Positions 24,144 through 36,545 of a DNA stretch of 64,000 nt are shown here, one piece after another. The notes below the pieces were generated by a model, which did no database searches, was not told the DNA's origin, and saw only the letters and a list, made by a program, of their open reading frames with translations. Source of the stretch: Ephydatia muelleri (Eukaryota; Porifera; Demospongiae; Spongillida; Spongillidae). The translations under genes were made by a program, and so were the position numbers. The stretch's first letter is position 1, and each line of letters opens with the position of its first letter. The stretch lies in assembly GCA_013339895.1 (NCBI GenBank), contig JABACO010000011.1, positions 7,169,858 to 7,233,857 of the forward strand, written 5' to 3'.

Positions 24144-24427
24144 TGACTTGATTTCCAGAAATAGAAGTTTTTTCTGCAGGAGAAGAGGCTGAATAGTTGA
24201 AATATTTTCTTGGAACCAATCAGGGGAGGAAGAATATGACTTGATACCAATGTGTTGCTAGCAGCAGATGTAATTGCTGCAACAAAAGAATCACATAGTA
24301 GATCTACTCTGGATTTGTTGGATTCATTGCCTGGGGCTAAAGAATGGACATCCCTAAGTGACAATGAAGCAGCACTCTGATACTGTGTAAGTACACAGGG
24401 CTGAGACAAACGATTCACATCAAAACA

Positions 24428-25258
24428 TTAGGTTGTAGGAGAGATGATACGCCGGGAATGATGAAAGTTGGAATACGGAATCATGATGGAACTTCCTACA
24501 AAGAAATGGTCACTCCACACGTCAACACTATGGTAGACCCTTGTATCATGCACCAGCCATCGGTGGAGCTGTCTTGTAATCACAAAGTCAATCATATGTA
24601 GGCATTTGGAACGTGGATGCATCCAGGTAGCTTTGTGCCACAGTTTATGCTTAAAGAAAGTGTTGGTAATACAAAGACCATTTTGACAACAGAATTCCAA
24701 AAGACCTAAACCGTTTGAATTGCCAACAACACCCTTCCAGGTTTTCCAGTCACTGCCAACACGAGCATTGAAGTCACCCAGAACAATCAACAGGTCACGC
24801 GGAGATACAGTATTTATAGCTTTCTGAAGGTCTTGATAGAAAGCTTCTTTTTCAAGTTGTTTTGCTTTGAAAGTTGGAGCATATACGGAAACAAAAGTTA
24901 CTGCTTTTAATGATGATTTAAGCTTTAAACGGATGGTCATTACTCTGTGGTTGAAACATTGAGGGTTTCCGGCCATGAATTTCACTAGTTTGTTAGAAAC
25001 CGCAAAGCCAACTCCGCCGTATCTTGGAGACCCAGTAGGTTGACCGGACCAGAAAAAAGTGTAGTTGCTTTCGACCAGCGAACCTTTGTTTGGAAGCCGG
25101 GATTCGCTGAGAGCAATAACTTCAGTCTGGACACGGCGAAATTCATCATCACATACAGCAGACCGACGAGGTGGAGCACCAGCACCAGCGTTTGACAAGT
25201 CCAACAGGGAACGAACGTTCTGACAGCCAAAGCGTAGTAGTCGTGGTAGTCGAGGCAT
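24428..25258 (-). pseudogene. APE-like endonuclease domain of NL1
   Basis: Starts at ATG 25258 (MPRLPRLLRFGCQNVRSL), followed by IALSESRLPNKGSL, GGVGFAVSNKL, FVSVYAPTF, LIVLGDFNARVG (metal/catalytic GDFN motif), NTFFKHKLWHKATWMHP and DVWSDHFFVGSSI (SDH catalytic motif near the end). These are the diagnostic blocks of the exonuclease-endonuclease-phosphatase fold that nicks target DNA in non-LTR retrotransposition. The segment is open for 276 residues. A degraded linker (24418-24137) connects it to the reverse transcriptase in another frame. Confidence 0.9.
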
Positions 25259-25440
25259 TCCAAACAGAGCGCACTATTTCAAATCACACTAAAACCTTCC
25301 AGAAAAGAGCCAATAGATGGAGAAAATATCGCGAAGTGGCCAACTAACACGATATTGAGCGCTGTAGAGCGGATTTATGGGACGGGAGCTGACAGTATAG
25401 ACAGCTATGAACCGACCAAATACGCGCCACGCGGATGTAA

Positions 25441-25502
25441 CATACATACATACATACATACATACATACATACATACATACATACATACATACATACATA
25501 CA
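25441..25502. repeat. CATA microsatellite between NL1 and NL2
   Basis: About 15 copies of ACAT lying exactly between the 5' start of NL1 (25440) and the ATAATAAT tail of NL2. Confidence 0.95.
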
Positions 25503-26019
25503 TAATAATAATAATATTCCATCGCAACTGTACGCATACATGTCATACACGCATACAATACAGTCACGTTTGGGGAGAAGAAACAGTGGGGGACACAGAA
25601 ATAGTTGTAACGTCCACGCAAGACACCAACACAACACCATATACTACGCCGTTCGAAACTTGGGCTTTATTTGCTCAGTGGAGCCACGGTGAGCGCGTCC
25701 GTTCATATTTTCAAACCAACAATCGTTCAATCTTCTATTTCAACTCCAAACAGCCTTCACACACACTAGGACACAACTTTCTCGTTTTATGAGACGTAGC
25801 AATGTTGCCGGTCAGTGGTTTGGTAGACGAGATGGAAAAAAAAAAAAACGTGTAGCTCCAGATAGAGCGCACCACTCAGGAACTGTCTTCTCGAGAAGAG
25901 CCGAATAGATCTCAGATGGTAGCGGCATGACGGGGCCAGCGAACAAACCACTTTACACGTGGCAGCGTAGTAAAAGGAACGGGGGCAAGGGAGAAAATCC
26001 AATGCCATGAGCCGACCAT
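25503..26019 (-). mobile_element. NL2: short relative of NL1 (main part)
   Basis: On the minus strand it runs from ATGGTCGGCTCATGGC at 26019 to a 3' tail (ccaaacgtgactgtatt, gcgatggaa, then ATT repeats) matching the NL1 tail. The first bases resemble the NL1 5' region (TTGGTCGGTTCATAGC), but the interior carries no RT or endonuclease, so it looks like a non-autonomous derivative of about 540 bp. Its first 20 or so bases lie at 39659-39680, separated by the E2 insertion. Confidence 0.7.
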
Positions 26020-26315
26020 CACGGCGCGACAGTATATCGTATGCAGTATTGTATATTGCACCTATATTGATCGATACGCGTCTGCACTTGACACATGGGC
26101 GGTTTTTCGCACGTCACGAATGCGGCGCCATGTATACGTCTCAGAACGAACACTTCACTTACACGTATGATATCGCGGTCTGCATTTGGATTCAGTATAT
26201 TCGTTATCACCTTTCTGCATACGTCCTCTGAACGTGGGCAGACTCTGTGCACGCCATGTATACGAAACGTGATATAATCCATCACTGTTCTGCATACTTG
26301 AAGCTGGTTAGGGTT
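26020..26315. repeat. Companion-side terminal region of E2 with TATGCAG motifs
   Basis: Reverse-complement match to 21345-21639. Holds TATGCAG or its complement near 26041, 26180, 26215 and 26291. Such short subterminal repeats are binding sites for the accessory protein in plant CACTA elements; the same role here is an inference. Confidence 0.75.
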
Positions 26316-26430
26316 ACCTGGGTAACGTCTACGTTTTGCGCATGCCAGTAATAGGAATAAGTTAGCGGCAAACTTTAAATAAGATTATATGCATACACAG
26401 CTGGAATAAAAAGAGCAAAATAATAAATGT

Positions 26431-27758
26431 TCAGCTACTCCAATTGGTTGGGTCAAAGTCTTCTTCACTTATACATCTTTCCTCTTCTTCACGATCCTCG
26501 ACCACATTTGTGACGAAGTTACTGGGACATTCTTCCGGTGGAGGCCTCTTTGATGGCGAGCCGAGTACTCGTTTCTTCCCTTCAACCCAGCATACACCTC
26601 TAGTACTCTCGTGGCGCTTGTCAAGAGTTTCCATAAAAGCATCAAGCACTGCATGTGAAGAATATCATACCAAAGTGTAATAACGATTAAATGTCACGAG
26701 CAGGGCGAGCGAAAGCAATCAGTTAATATCTATGCACATTTGACTTACTCACAGACCGCCACGGTAGCTTGTGCTTCACAATAGTGCCATCATCACCGTT
26801 ATCACTTTCGTCGGTCATGTAATAGACCGACAGTCCCTCCCACAACGCCTTTTCACCGGGCCTTACTACTGCTTGGCGCCGGGTAAAGAGCTGTCAGAAA
26901 GAATATTCGTGTGCATGCATGGAGTCCAATTCACCTACCCTGTGCGAGCGTGAGGCTTTTTTCTTTTTTTGGCGGGATTGGTTCACTCTGTCTAGTTCTT
27001 CACCTTGGGCATTTGTGTCGCGATGTGCTCTCTTCAGTGTCTCGAAGTGTCTCCGTACAGCTCCTAATCGTTACGTGAGACTGTGAACTTATAGAACATC
27101 TACACCAACACAACGTACTATGCGCGATGGAAGAGGTGTATCCTTGTACGGCAAGTTCCTTCTTCATGGCATTGAATGTTCTTCTATTGTGCTCACTGTC
27201 GGCTCTGTGTTAAAAAAAACAAACGATAAATTCAATGTACATTATACTGTAGCGCGCGGACCTTTGTGACAACTCGAACGCCGCTGCGTCCATGGAACCA
27301 TATAATATCTTCACTTTGTCCTGATTTGATAAGAGAGAAGGTAATGTGACATTGTGTAGTAACTCAAACAACTTACCAGCAAATCCTTAGGAACTGCCTT
27401 AGACCTTTCGGTTATTTTCTTGGGTACGAGGTGCGATTCTATTTTTTTCCCCCATATCTTCCACAGTGGTTGTTAAAGATGCGATTTTAGTGTTCTGATC
27501 CTCGACCATGGTCCTCAATGCTCGCAGCTCTTTGTCCTGGACCTGGTTGATACGTATCACTTCAGCTAGTGAAGAACTTTCATCACAAGCTGCAGTCGAC
27601 TGAGAATCCGATTGAATCAGAGTTGTTGGTTGCAAAGGTCTAGATAGTAAGCGTGAGGTCCCAGTACACTTTGCTGTGCTTCCTTTTCGTACTGGGGTGG
27701 ACTTTGCTTTGGTTGATGGAGGAGTACAAGTGCCGTAAAATAGTCCCGCCATTGCCAC
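26431..27758 (-). CDS. Companion protein of E2, six exons, coiled-coil, divergent from the transposase
   Basis: Exons by splice signals: 27758-27377 (MAMAGLFYGTCTPPSTKAKS; coiled coil around ELRALRTMVEDQNTKIASL), 27320-27262 (DKVKILYGSMDAAAFELSQ), 27204-27119 (EHNRRTFNAMKKELAVQGY), 27063-26939 (VRRHFETLKRAHRDTNAQ, basic KKKKASRSHR), 26890-26749 (RRQAVVRPGEKALWEG, GTIVKHKLPWRS) and 26648-26431 (LDAFMETLDKRHE, then acidic EDREEEERCISEED). Phases agree except for one likely frameshift in a G/A homopolymer near 27445. The protein would be about 330 residues. No named domain is recognised. Its layout matches 41305-42541, and it shares a short promoter interval with the transposase. A DNA-binding or transposition helper role, like TnpA, is inferred. 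Confidence 0.65.
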
Positions 27759-27860
27759 CTATACTTCAATTGCGAACACGTGCACAAATAAACTGAGCAT
27801 GCGCGATTACTTTCAAAAAAAAGTAGCACCTCAGTTTTGCGTATACTTTAAGATCGCAAG
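27759..27860. promoter_or_regulatory. Intergenic interval between divergent transposon genes
   Basis: About 100 bp separate the start of the companion gene (27758, minus) from the transposase ATG (27861, plus), so both promoters must lie here or inside the 5' ends. E3 has an interval of similar size (42542-42653). No specific motif is assigned. Confidence 0.5.
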
Positions 27861-30808
27861 ATGCAAGGAGCTAAAAACGAAAGCTTTGTCCGCATTGTGA
27901 ATTGCCTTTAGGTCGAACGGCTTACTATGAGCATAAAAGGAAATACTATTCAACTACATCTGGAGTCTGGCAGAAAGTAATGGCAGTTAAACCACCTGAA
28001 GTGAGTGTGAATACCGAACTGATCAAGATGAAATAAGTGCCAGCGATCTCGAAGATGCAGAGTGCAAAGATTCTGATAAGGAGGCCTCTGATACTGACAC
28101 TGAAAACCAAGCAGAACACAACGAAGCAGTAAGGACGTTTGTATTGTATTTATATAATTATTTGACCGTCGTAACATTCAATGGCACATGAACAGGGTCT
28201 TCTAGAAATTGAAGACGATGGCATCGACGTCGTTGTTCAGGGTGATGACAATGGAGCTACGTTTGAGGAGGAATCTGAACACGTTGATATCGATCTTGAA
28301 GCTGATGTTTCAAAATTGTCAGGTGATTCGTTGACCAGTATACATATATCACGTTACCTACTGCTTTTTGTATTGATCTGGAAAAGTGTGTACAAAGTGA
28401 CAGATAATGCAGTTAATGTGCTGCTCAAGTTTCTCAATTTTTTTGTTTCTTAAAATAAACAATTCAATGCCAAGAATAAAAGTACCCATGTCTCTTTCAT
28501 CAGCTAAAAGAAGTGTCGGTATAAATGACAATTTTGATCAATATATTGTGTGCCCAAAATGTCATTCTTTATATGATATGAATGACTGCATTAAAAACTC
28601 TGCTTTTGGTACAGGTGTAGAATCTTCGAAATGTAGATTTATTCAATTTCCTGATCATCCGCAAAGGAGTTTTCGTCAACCCTGTAATGAAAAACTTTTG
28701 AAAGAAGTGAAGTTGGCTTCTGGTGGAAAGAAACTTGTTCCTATTAAAACGTACTGCTATAGGAGCATTTTGAATGATTTGACAGAGAGATTTAAAAACC
28801 CAGGTTTTTTGGCTTTAATTAACAGCTGGCGTCAATATATTTCTGTGGATGGCGTACTTGCTGACATTTATGATGGACGTTTGTGGAAAGAATTACAAGT
28901 AAGTACAGGTGGTTTAGAAGGAAATACAATTGGATTTATGCTTAACGTTGATTGGTTCAATCCTTTTAAACACGGAACATATTCAATGGGGGCAATCTAC
29001 TTATCCATTTTGAATTTACCCAGACAAATACGGTTTAAAGAACAGAACACAATACTTGTAGGTTTAATTCCCGGTCCAAAAGAACCAAAACTTGTGCTAA
29101 ATGCATACCTAACACCACTTGTTCAGGACCTTTTGAAGCTTGATGATGGTTTTTGGTTCTCCTCTCCAGATGCATTGGGTAAACGAGTATTTATTAAAGG
29201 AAGGCTGATTGCAATATGTTGTGACATACCTGCATCTAGAAAGGTATGCGGATTTGTGGGACATAGTGCATTAAAAGCCTGCAATAAATGTTTAAAGGAC
29301 TTCAAAAGAATTGGTGATCGGACTAATTATTCAGGTTTTGATTTAGATTCATGGCCCTGTCGCACCAGTGCTGACCACAGAATTAATGCAACACAATATC
29401 TCCAATGTAAAACAAAGACTGAAAGAAAACAATTTGAAAATAAGCATGGTCTGCGATTTTCTGTATTATTGGATTTGCCTTATTTTGATATCATTGCAAC
29501 CTGTGCTATTGATCCAATGCACAACCTTTTTCTTGGGACTAGTAAACACGTGATGGAAGTATGGCAAAAGGCCAATATTATAAGTGCAAAAGATCTAGGT
29601 GTAATACAAGACAAAGTTAACTCAATGATTCCACCATCCGATGTTGGAAGGATTCCAGCAAAAATATCATCAAACTTTAATGACTTTACTGCTGATGAAT
29701 GGAAAAATTGGACCTTAATTTACTCGGTTTATTCGTTGAATGATATTCTGCCTCCACAGCACATGGCCATGTGGGAACTTTATGTAAGAGCATGCTCAAT
29801 CCTCTGCACCAGGGTTATAACTGCTGAAAACCTGACACTAGCTCATAGCTTACTTCTTCAGTTTAACAGTTTATTTGAACAAATTCTTGGGCCTGAGCAT
29901 TGCAGTATTAACATGCACCTACATTGCCACCTTGCAGAATCAGTACTGAATTTCGGGCCTATATATTCATTCTGGTGCTTCTCTTATGAGAGATACAATG
30001 GAATACTAGGATCCTACTCCACAAATAATCATTCAATCAATGTTCAGGTTATGCGAAAATTTACTCTACATCAATCACTGGAAAAATATGTGTTGGACTG
30101 TGATTTTATATCAGATGAGTATAAAGAGAATATAATGTCAAACCTTGGCTCACATTTCTCTAATGCCTCTACTGGATCCCTTAAGTTGCAGCAACTTGAC
30201 TACAGTGTATATAAGGTGTTATCAGCTCAAAGGTTTGGAAATACATCAAATGTGTGCTACAATGCTGATACCAAAGATAAATTGTGTGGTCGTATTTATG
30301 AAGGAGCATTATCAGACTTGCAACACAACACCATGATTAGATCATACACTAGTCTGTATGTCAATAGTTCGATTTCACATGTGTCTCGGCTTTTCCTAAG
30401 AGCTTCAGATGTTGAATTGCACTGCACTGATGAGCATTACAGTTCTTCACTGTCCATCAGCACAACATCTAATTGTGTTTATGCACTCAACACATCTTTA
30501 ACTCCACCAAGAAACCAGCTTTGTACTATTGAATACTTTCTTAAGCACACTATTTCGTTCAAGAACACCACTACTGTCAAACCATCGCAACATATATCTG
30601 CCTACATTCAGTGGTTCATATATTACCTGAACAGCACCAAAAATACCTAGGCGAAACAGTGGATATATGGTCTCTTCTACTAAGCGATCACTGCTACATA
30701 CCAGTAAATCAGATACAGTGCAAAGCAGCCATAGTTAAAACTGTTCTCAAACTTGCTGGAATGGAGCAAAGAGTCATTGTTTCAGTTCCAGTCCATAAAA
30801 TAGTGTAA
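27861..30808 (+). pseudogene. TNP2-like (CACTA/EnSpm, Transposase_21-type) transposase of E2, frameshifted
   Basis: The N-terminus (27861 ATG, one-base shift near 27890) reads CPHCELPLGRTAYYEHKRKYY, a small zinc-knuckle-like segment, followed by an acidic region (CKDSDKEASDTDTENQAEH), an intron at about 28135-28196 and GLLEIEDDGIDVVVQG. A shift in a T run near 28440 leads to the main frame: YIVCPKCHSLYDMND (second Cys group), FMLNVDWFNPFKHGTYSMG, VGLIPGPKEPKLVL, CCDIPASRKVCGFVGHS, CAIDPMHNLFLGTSKH, MHLHCHLAESVLNFGPIY and WCFSYERYNGILG. These blocks are typical of animal TNP2-like transposases. The 747-residue frame stops at 30650; a shift near 30630 restores YIPVNQIQCKAA and VIVSVPVHK to 30808. 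Only about four frame breaks make it a recent pseudogene. Confidence 0.85.
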
Positions 30809-31398
30809 ACACAGCCAAGCTTCAATGTTCATGACTTTATGAAAGTTTCGTTCATTATCTGACTATATGCATTAAACGTGTGTACAATATCGTCATGGTA
30901 CATGTACTTGTGTCACGTACCTTCATTTACATTTATATATTCCACATGCAGAAAAACAGAAATCTTGGTACGGAAGCATTCAAACCATGCGTGGCCAGCT
31001 GCAATTCTGTATTATTAATTGTACATGAACATGTTTTATTATATATTTTGTGATATGGACATGATATCAAACTGCTCAATAATATAAGGCTAGGTCTGGA
31101 TATGTGATAGTATCAAGGAGGCATTATACAGCAGTACCTAAGTATATACATTAAAATATTGACAACTACTGCAGGCTATACTAGGCTGTCTGTAACATCC
31201 CCATTCCATCCCATGATAGCGTAATATACACTTTTAATGCCTAGACCATGTTAAACGTAACTATCACAGCTCTTTTATCGCTAACAAAGAAGGCTCAAGA
31301 TACCTGAGTGGACGTGTCTAGTTAAAATCATATCCCAGTCAAAGACATGCATATTCCAATATCCTATCCTCTTATGGTCCCACTAGTTAGGACACAAG
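30809..31398. other. E2 interior, no gene seen
   Basis: AT-rich sequence after the transposase with no supported exon or repeat. Confidence 0.6.
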
Positions 31399-32407
31399 TA
31401 CTGCAAAATCAAAAGTGTGAAGGCCATGGCCACCTATTCTTTGGTCTGACCGTATACGTAGTACGCCAATAGATCGACACACCAAATCAGGTATGACCTT
31501 CACACAGAATATATAAACAGGTGAAAACACCTCTAAAAATCGGCGATTTCACGCTATCGGATGGAGTGAGTAGTTTCATTCCGCGCTGCGTGATTTCGTT
31601 CCTACAGTGAGCTGGCTAGTCATTTCATAACAAGTACACATAAGCATACAACAAGTACACACAAGTGTACAACAAGTACACACAAATGTACAATAAGTAC
31701 ACACAATAGGGAGCGTTCCTTCATGGAGGCTGCAAATCACCAACATCACGTATAGGATGCCAGTTGGGAGTTGGCAACTTGTAACAATATATGAAGTTGA
31801 TGCCTGTATGGATAGGGTAAAATTAAAATAAAAGGCACTGTCCAACAAGAAAGGGCAGCACACACACACACACACACACACACACCACGTGCACACACGC
31901 CACAAATTACATCACAGACACACACACACCAGCAGTTTCTCATTGAGGTCTGGGCAGCGGTAATGATCTCCAGCAGAGGCATCTTCTCGAAGGGATACTG
32001 CCTATCACCTGATTGGCGCAAGGGAAAAGGGCGCCAATTAAAACACATCACAAAAAACTATCATCAAATGGTATGCCAGCATTTATTGCTGACTGAGGAT
32101 TGGAAGGACAAAGGTGTTTGAAGCAAAGATGCAATGCTCAGGAATAACCTGGCAAAAGAAAACATGGAAGGGTGCAATAGGACCACCCATGTGCCATGGG
32201 AGTCCCCAGTCTCTACCCTCCACCTTTAGTAACCTCAGCTTCCTGATGAAGTGCACACCAGGCTAACCTACCCTATCACAGCTTCAAATCCTCCTTCCTC
32301 CTCAACTCTTTCCCATACATGTACTCACAGCCCCAAATAGCTGACAATTACCTTCCTCCTCCCATGACTCAACCTCCTCCCACCTTACACCCTTCCCCCA
32401 ATACTAC

Positions 32408-35400
32408 AATCACCACATGCACAAACAGAATGCTACCCAAAGCATCACAACAAGGTAACACTCCCTGCCCATCACAGAGACAGCTCTGTTAGAAGGGCAA
32501 CACAAGCCGACATACAGTTGGCTTGATATTCTAATTAATCACCACATGCACATACAGAATGCGACACAGGCACAAGAGGAAAGACACCCAAAGTGTCACA
32601 ACAAGATCACACTCCCTGCCCATCACAGAGACAGCTCTGTCAGAAGGGCAACACTAGCCGACATACAGTTGGCTTGATATTCTAATTAATCACCATATGT
32701 ACATACAGAATGCGACACAGGCACAAGAGGAAAGACACCCAAAGTGTGACAACAAGATCACACTCCCTGCCCATCACAGAGACAGAGCTCTCTGTCAGAA
32801 GGGCAACACTAGCCGACATACGGTTGGCTTGATATTCTAATTAATCACCACATGCACATACGGAATGCTACGCAGGCACAAGAGGAAAGACACCCAAAGT
32901 GTCACAACAAGATCACACTCCCTACCCATCACAGAGACAGCTCTGTCAGAAGGGCAACACTAGCCGACATACAGTTGGCTTGATATTCTAATTAATCACC
33001 ATATACACATACAGAATGCTACGCAGGCACAAGAGGAAAGACACCCAAAGTGTGACAACAAGATCACACTCCCTGCCCATCACAGAGACAGCTCTGTCAG
33101 AAGGGCAACACTAGCCGACATACAGTTGGCTTGATATTCTAATTAATCACCACATACACATACAGAATGCTACGCAGGCACAAGAGGAAAGACACCCAAA
33201 GTGTGACAACAAGATCACACTCCTTGCCCATCACAGAGACAGCTCTGTCAGAAGGGCAACACTAGCCGACATACAGTTGGCTTGATATTCTAATTAATCA
33301 CCACATGCACATACAGAATGCGACACAGGCACAAGAGGAAAGACACCCAAAGTGTGACAACAAGATCACACTCCCTGCCCATCACAGAGACAGCTCTGTC
33401 AGAAGGGCAACACTAGCCGACATACAGTTGGCTTGATATTCTAATTAATCACCACATGCACATACAGAATGCGACACAGGCACAAGAGGAAAGACACCCA
33501 AAGTGTCACAACAAGATCACACTCCCTGCCCATCACAGAGACAGCTCTGTCAGAAGGGCAACACTAGCCGACATACGGTTGGCTTGATACTCTAATTAAT
33601 CACCACATGCACATACAGAATGCGACACAGGCACAAGAGGAAAGACACCCAAAGTGTGAGAACAAGATCACACTCCCTGCCCATCACAGAGACAGAGCTC
33701 TCTGTCAGAAGGGCAACACTAGCCGACATACAGTTGGCTTGATATTCTAATTAATCACCACATGCACATACAGAATGCGACACAGGCACAAGAGGAAAGA
33801 CACCCAAAGTGTCACAACAAGATCACACTCCCTGCCCATCACAGAGACAGCTCTGTCAGAAGGGCAACACTAGCCGACATACGGTTGGCTTGATACTCTA
33901 ATTAATCACCACATGCACATACAGAATGCGACACAGGCACAAGAGGAAAGACACCCAAAGTGTGAGAACAAGATCACACTCCCTGCCCATCACAGAGACA
34001 GAGCTCTCTGTCAGAAGGGCAACACTAGCCGACATACAGTTGGCTTGATATTCTAATTAATCACCACATGCACATACAGAATGCGACACAGGCACAAGAG
34101 GAAAGACACCCAAAGTGTGACAACAAGATCACACTCCCTGCCCATCACAGAGACAGCTCTGTCAGAAGGGCAACACTAGCCGACATACAGTTGGCTTGAT
34201 ATTCTAATTAATCACCACATGCACATACAGAATGCGACACAGGCACAAGAGGAAAGACACCCAAAGTGTCACAACAAGATCACACTCCCTGCCCATCACA
34301 GAGACAGCTCTGTCAGAAGGGCAACACTAGCCGACATACGGTTGGCTTGATACTCTAATTAATCACCACATGCACATACAGAATGCGACACAGGCACAAG
34401 AGGAAAGACACCCAAAGTGTGAGAACAAGATCACACTCCCTGCCCATCACAGAGACAGAGCTCTCTGTCAGAAGGGCAACACTAGCCGACATACAGTTGG
34501 CTTGATATTCTAATTAATCACCACATGCACATACAGAATGCGACACAGGCACAAGAGGAAAGACACCCAAAGTGTGACAACAAGATCACACTCCCTGCCC
34601 ATCACAGAGACAGCTCTGTCAGAAGGGCAACACTAGCCGACATACAGTTGGCTTGATATTCTAATTAATCACCACATGCACATACAGAATGCGACACAGG
34701 CACAAGAGGAAGGACACCCAAAGTGTGACAACAAGATCACACTCCCTGCCCATCACAGAGACAGCTCTGTCAGAAGGGCAACACTAGCCGACATACGGTT
34801 GGCTTGATACTCTAATTAATCACCACATGCACATACAGAATGCGACACAGGCACAAGAGGAAAGACACCCAAAGTGTCACAACAAGATCACACTCCCTGC
34901 CCATCACAGAGACAGCTCTGTCAGAAGGGCAACACTAGCCGACATACAGTTGGCTTGATATTCTAATTAATCACCACATGCACATACAGAATGCGACACA
35001 GGCACAAGAGGAAAGACACACAAAGTGTCACAACAAGATCACACTCCCTGCCCATCACAGAGACAGCTCTGTCAGAAGGGCAACACTAGCCGACATACAG
35101 TTGGCTTGATATTCTAATTAATCACCACATGCACATACAGAATGCGACACAGGCACAAGAGGAAAGACACCCAAAGTGTCACAACAAGATCACACTCCCT
35201 GCCCATAACAGAGACAGCTCTGTCAGAAGGGCAACACTAGCCGACATACAGTTGGCTTGATATTCTAATTAATCACCACATACACATACAGAATGCTACG
35301 CAGGCACAAGAGGAAAGACACCCAAAGTGTGACAACAAGATCACACTCCTTGCCCATCACAGAGACAGCTCTGTCAGAAGGGCAACACTAGCCGACATAC

Positions 35401-36292
35401 AGTTGGCTTGATATTCTAATTAATCACCACATGCACATACAGAATGCGACACAGGCACAAGAGGAAAGACACCCAAAGTGTGACAACAAGATCACACTCC
35501 CTGCCCATCACAGAGACAGCTCTGTCAGAAGGGCAACACTAGCCGACATACGGTTGGCTTGATATTCTAATTAATCACCACATACACATACAGAATGCTA
35601 CGCAGGCACAAGAGGAAAGACACCCAAAGTGTCACAACAAGATCACACTCCCTACCCATCACAGAGACAGCTCTGTCAGAAGGGCAACACTAGCCGACAT
35701 ACAGTTGGCTTGATATTCTAATTCATCACCATATACACATACAGAATGCTACGCAGGCACAAGAGGAAAGACACCCAAAGTGTCACAACAAGATCACACT
35801 CCCTACCCATCACAGAGACAGCTCTGTCAGAAGGGCAACACTAGCCGACATACAGTTGGCTTGATATTCTAATTAATCACCACATGCACATACAGAATGC
35901 TACACAGGCACAAGAGGAAAGACACCCAAAGTGTGACAACAAGATCACACTCCCTGCCCATCACAGAGACAGCTCTGTCAGAAGGGCAACACTAGCCGAC
36001 GTACAGTTGGCTTGATATTCTAATTAATCACCACATGCACATACAGAATGCGACACAGGCACAAGAGGAAAGACACCCAAAGTGTGACAACAAGATCACA
36101 CTCCCTGCCCATCACAGAGACAGCTCTGTCAGAAGGGCAACACTAGCCGACGTACAGTTGGCTTGATATTCTAATTAATCACCACATGCACATACAGAAT
36201 GCGACACAGGCACAAGAGGAAAGACACCCAAAGTGTGACAACAAGATCACACTCCCTGCCCATCACAGAGACAGCTCTGTCAGAAGGGCAAC
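32408..36292 (+). repeat. 151-bp satellite array, about 25 units, inside E2
   Basis: Head-to-tail units of 151 bp (155 bp in a variant) with ggcttgatattctaattaat, then acagaatgcgacacaggcac, then gatcacactccctgcccatc. Spacing was measured at 32520, 32671 and 32826. The 155-bp variants carry an extra gagctc near 32788, 33692, 33998 and 34455, and a gtgagaacaag variant recurs near 33657, 33962 and 34417, so blocks of two or three units were duplicated together. The array has no coding potential. The last unit changes abruptly into a CACA-rich repeat at 36293. Confidence 0.97.
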
Positions 36293-36295
36293 AAG

Positions 36296-36545
36296 GCACA
36301 CACAAAAAACACACACCATGCACACACACCATGCACACACAAGGCACACACACCATGCACACACAAGGCACACACAATGCACACACACCATGCACACACA
36401 AGACACACACACCATGCACACACAAGGCACACACAAGGCACACACACCATGCACACACAAGGCACACACACCATGCACACACAAGGCACGCACACACACC
36501 ATGCACATGAACGGTACACACATCATGTGCGCACAAGGTACACAC
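36296..36545 (+). repeat. CACACAAGG/CCATGCACA minisatellite
   Basis: Irregular 12- and 24-bp repeats of caaggcacacac and accatgcacacac following the satellite. ORFs with Cys/His-rich or HTQGTH text are repeat translation. Confidence 0.9.

Larger units (their letters stand above)
21640..25440 (-). mobile_element. NL1: APE-type non-LTR retrotransposon, nearly full length
   Basis: Reading on the minus strand, the 5' end starts about 25440 with tacatccgcgtggcgcgta, followed by a 180-bp leader, an endonuclease, a reverse transcriptase, a C-terminal zinc-finger region and a 3' tail. The tail has ccaaacgtgttgtaca, then gcgatggcaa, then a TTA trinucleotide run. The same 5' start and the same tail recur at the neighbouring copies (25503-26019, 39659-39680, 40094-40210, 40500-40608), always separated by TATG or TG microsatellite. 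The coding frame has several shifts, so it is dead. The clade is not certain; the sequence resembles the CR1/L2/RTE-like animal group more than L1. Confidence 0.85.

Noticed and set aside
26020..26315. 21345-21639 and 26020-26315 taken as the two ends of one foldback element containing NL1
   Set aside because: They are the same end of two separate elements (E1 and E2) in opposite orientation; each has its own second end and 3-bp duplication.
32408..36292. Regular repeats as a CRISPR array
   Set aside because: Units are 151 bp and identical throughout, with no variable spacers; the sequence is eukaryotic.
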